NCBI GenBank assembly: GCA_050743385.1
Contig: JBOGFJ010000045.1
Location: 1 to 8,565 of the forward strand
DNA length: 8,565 nucleotides
Direction of reading: 5' to 3'
From: JACDBD01 sp050743385
GTDB lineage: Bacteria > Actinomycetota > Acidimicrobiia > IMCC26256 > JACDBD01
A program made the position numbers and the translations under genes. Below the pieces are notes generated by a model. It was not told where the DNA came from. It saw nothing but the letters and a program-made list of their open reading frames with translations, and did no database searches. Positions 7,274 to 8,565 of the stretch are shown piece after piece (positions within the stretch are counted from its first letter, which is position 1; every line of letters begins with the position of its first letter).

Positions 7274-8215
7274 GTGCCCCGCGCGCTCGTCGCCCTGCTC
7301 GCCGTCATCATGGGCGTCGGCGCGGCTTCCGCTGGTGCCGGCGAGTCCGACACTCGGCCGTCGGAGGCGATGACCGGACCGGGCAAGACCGAGGTCGCGG
7401 GTGCCTACTGGGCGCGCTACGGACGGATCGCGGTGGGCGGCGGGTTCGTCGAATCGGGCGAGTCGACCCGCGACCTCCTGCTCTTCGATGTCGAGGCCGG
7501 TCAATGGTCCCGAGGCCCCGACCTGCCCGGCCCCCGCGACCACGCCGCGTTCGTGACGCTCGACGGTGATCTCTACCTCGTGGGCGGCTTCACGACCGCG
7601 CTCGAGGGCGCGACCGCCGAGGTCTGGCGACTCGACGCTCCCGACGGCGACTGGGTCGATGTGGCGAGCATGGGCACGCCGCGGGGCGCGCTCGGGGCGG
7701 TGGCGGTGGACGGTCGGCTCTTCGCCGTCGGTGGTGTCGACGGGTCGGGACGTGACCTTGCCAGCACCGAGTGGTACGACCCGGCGGCCGACGCGTGGAC
7801 CCCGGGGCCGGACTTGTCGCGGACCCGGCAGCACGTCGGGGTCGCGGCGCGGCGCCGGACCGTGTACGCGATCGGCGGCCGTTCGCCCAACCTCGACACG
7901 GTGGAACGGCTTCGCTTCCGGGGCGGCGAGCCGGATGCGGAGTGGCACCGGGCCCCGCGTCTCGGCTTCAGCCGGAGCGGGCACGGCGCGGCGACGGTCG
8001 ACGGCACGGTCTGCACCGCGGGTGGCGAGGAGTCGGCGGGCACGATCGCGCCGATCGAGTGCCTACGCCGGGGCCGCTGGGAGCACGTTGGCGACATGGC
8101 GGCGCCGCGCCACGGCCTCGCCGTCGTCGCGGTGGGCGACGAGCTGCACCTCGTCTCCGGCGGCCCCGAGCCCGGGTTCGCCTTCAGCGTCGAGCACGAG
8201 GTGCTCGACGTCTAG
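7274..8215 (+). CDS. Secreted Kelch-repeat beta-propeller protein
   Basis: This 313-residue protein starts with a Sec signal peptide (about residues 1-20, ending Ala-Ser-Ala), which supports the GTG start at 7274. The mature part has six Kelch blades, marked by Gly-Gly pairs at 55-56, 104-105, 153-154, 201-202, 250-251 and 296-297, a regular spacing of 46-49 residues. Tryptophans four to five strands apart (QWSRGPDL, DWVDVASM, AWTPGPDL, EWHRAPRL, RWEHVGDM) mark the blades. C247 and C263 in blade five could form a disulfide. No transmembrane anchor, lipobox or catalytic domain is visible. Kelch propellers mostly bind proteins or sugars, and some bacterial ones belong to oxidases or sialate enzymes; no such active site can be assigned here, so the function is unknown. 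It follows pstS by 15 bases, so read-through from the phosphate promoter is possible besides its own leaderless promoter. It ends 14 bases from the 3' end of a convergent tRNA-Val fragment. Confidence 0.85.
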   Translation: MPRALVALLAVIMGVGAASAGAGESDTRPSEAMTGPGKTEVAGAYWARYGRIAVGGGFVESGESTRDLLLFDVEAGQWSRGPDLPGPRDHAAFVTLDGDLYLVGGFTTALEGATAEVWRLDAPDGDWVDVASMGTPRGALGAVAVDGRLFAVGGVDGSGRDLASTEWYDPAADAWTPGPDLSRTRQHVGVAARRRTVYAIGGRSPNLDTVERLRFRGGEPDAEWHRAPRLGFSRSGHGAATVDGTVCTAGGEESAGTIAPIECLRRGRWEHVGDMAAPRHGLAVVAVGDELHLVSGGPEPGFAFSVEHEVLDV

Positions 8216-8229
8216 GAGTGACTCCAGCG

Positions 8230-8271
8230 TGGGCGCTGAGGGTCTCGAACCCCCGACCTCCGCCTTGTAAG
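8230..8271 (-). other. 3' half of tRNA-Val(UAC), candidate integration attachment site
   Basis: Read on the minus strand this is the tRNA-Val 3' half. It has the anticodon loop CTTACAA with anticodon UAC, the 3' anticodon strand GGCGG, the variable loop AGGTC, a T arm of GGGGG/TTCGAGA/CCCTC (5 pairs, one G-U), the 3' acceptor strand AGCGCCC and discriminator A at 8230. CCA is not encoded. The matching 5' strand CCGCC, the D arm with AGCTCAG-like sequence and the usual 5' acceptor are absent at the expected place. Similarity stops at the anticodon loop, the typical crossover point of tyrosine integrases that use tRNA 3' ends. Since the tRNA 3' flank (Kelch gene) is to the left, the element should lie to the right, with a complete tRNA-Val at its far end. 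A degenerate tRNA gene is the alternative. Confidence 0.7.
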
Positions 8272-8296
8272 CGCGCACGAGCCTGTCGCGAACGCC

Positions 8297-8328
8297 CTGG
8301 TCAGCTGGCGGCAACGCCGAGTGACCAG
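8297..8328 (+). other. 32-nt hairpin with GCAA loop
   Basis: Outer stem CTGGTCA (8297-8303) pairs with TGACCAG (8322-8328), 7 of 7. A 2x2 internal loop follows. The inner stem TGGCG/CGCCG (5 pairs, one U-G) is closed by GCAA (8311-8314). On the + strand the loop is a GNRA tetraloop; on the minus strand it would be TTGC, so a + strand RNA is favoured if it is transcribed. No T-tract follows. It could also be a protein-binding dyad next to the attachment site. Confidence 0.5.
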
Positions 8329-8378
8329 CACAAACGGTGATCGGCGGATACCCATGGATCGCGCAGTATTTCGGCGGG

Positions 8379-8398
8379 TCACGGACTTTTCACGGACT
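8379..8398. repeat. 9-bp direct repeat, 11-bp period (possible integrase arm site)
   Basis: TCACGGACT occurs at 8379-8387 and 8390-8398, separated by TT, about 110 bases from the tRNA fragment. Tandem ~10-bp direct repeats one helical turn apart at this distance from a core site are usual for arm-type sites of lambda-type integrases. The repeat is certain; the role is inferred. Confidence 0.5.
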
Positions 8399-8425
8399 GG
8401 GCACTAGCGGGCCCAACGCGAGCGG

Positions 8426-8459
8426 TGTCCGCTTCCGTACTTGCTTGTTCCTGCGGACA
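8426..8459. repeat. Inverted repeat TGTCCGC / GCGGACA
   Basis: Perfect 7-bp inverted repeat with a 20-base spacer. It contains GTCC-like sequence also present, inverted, in the nearby direct repeat (GGAC). It could be an operator or part of the element end; no function can be read from it. Confidence 0.3.
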
Positions 8460-8565
8460 GCATCCGGTGCAGTCGCGGGCTCGCCGCCCTAGTCACCCTC
8501 GACGCGACGCGCACCCGTGCGCCTCAAAGCCGACACCAGGGCGGGTGCTGGACGCATTGTGCGCC

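Larger units (their letters stand above)
8216..8565. other. Non-coding right end: tRNA fragment and repeats, no supported gene
   Basis: No open frame here looks like a gene. The region holds a tRNA-Val 3' half (8230-8271), a GCAA-loop hairpin (8297-8328), a 9-bp direct repeat (8379-8398), a 7-bp inverted repeat with a 20-base spacer (8426-8459) and a 6-bp inverted repeat with CC spacer (8509-8522). Part of it, around 8330-8400, is visibly less GC-rich than the genes to the left. Together this resembles the end of an integrated element. Open frames entering from the right edge on the minus strand stop within about 75 bases and cannot be assigned. Confidence 0.6.

Noticed and set aside
6101..7984. 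Minus-strand open frame of 627 codons opposite pstS and the Kelch gene
   Set aside because: It spans two clear plus-strand genes and their gap, is rich in Arg/Gly/Val repeats without motifs, and would run through the PHO-box region.
8216..8340. Plus-strand peptides such as GLEPPTSAL or LRVSNPRPPPCK across the tRNA fragment
   Set aside because: These familiar-looking peptides are translations of the complement of a tRNA-Val 3' half, not parts of a protein.
8354..8407. 17-codon plus-strand ORF starting MDRAVF
   Set aside because: Too short, poor ribosome binding site, and it runs through the TCACGGACT direct repeat.
8271..8565. Group I intron interrupting the tRNA-Val anticodon loop
   Set aside because: It would explain a split at the anticodon loop, but I see no group I core pairings on the minus strand and no 5' tRNA half by the window edge. 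It cannot be fully excluded if the intron is longer than 290 bases.
1..8565. CRISPR array, insertion sequence or rRNA
   Set aside because: No regularly spaced repeats, transposase motifs or rRNA-like sequence were seen on either strand.

Overview
The window is very GC-rich with strong third-position G/C bias. It uses GTG and TTG starts, 4-base start/stop overlaps and a TANNNT promoter motif. This points to a high-GC actinobacterium. An AddAB-type helicase-nuclease pair, a menaquinone-pathway enolase and an unlipidated PstS/SphX-like protein would fit a lineage such as Acidimicrobiia, but that placement is an inference and not demonstrated.

Layout, all genes on the + strand. (1) Positions 3-5502 form a tightly coupled block. 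It holds the C-terminal part of an AddB-like iron-sulfur nuclease subunit (left end off the window), a complete AddA/RecB-like UvrD-family helicase-nuclease starting at 1094 (ATGA overlap), and an o-succinylbenzoate synthase-type enolase, MenC, starting at 4426 (GTGA overlap). The first two should form one DNA double-strand-break end-resection machine. MenC is a metabolic enzyme apparently translated with it. (2) Positions 5620-6063 encode a single-domain, ATP-binding-type universal stress protein, starting with TTG behind a strong ribosome binding site. (3) Positions 6203-7258 encode a secreted phosphate-binding protein (PstS/SphX type). Its upstream region carries an 11-base direct repeat that matches the actinobacterial PhoP (PHO) box. 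No pstC, pstA or pstB follows. (4) Positions 7274-8215 encode a secreted six-repeat Kelch beta-propeller, probably translated from a leaderless transcript.

The last 350 bases (8216-8565) contain no convincing gene but are rich in structure. On the minus strand, 8230-8271 is the 3' half of a tRNA-Val (anticodon UAC), from the anticodon loop to the discriminator base, convergent with the Kelch gene. The normal 5' half is absent. This is the typical footprint left at one end of an element integrated by a tyrosine recombinase at a tRNA 3' end. By this reading the element would lie to the right, beyond the window. Next to the fragment are a 32-nt hairpin with a GCAA loop (8297-8328), a 9-bp direct repeat with 11-bp period (8379-8398) that could be an integrase arm site, and two further inverted repeats. 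The foreign sequence next to the tRNA half can also complete a 68-nt cloverleaf-like fold, which is the most unusual signal in the window.
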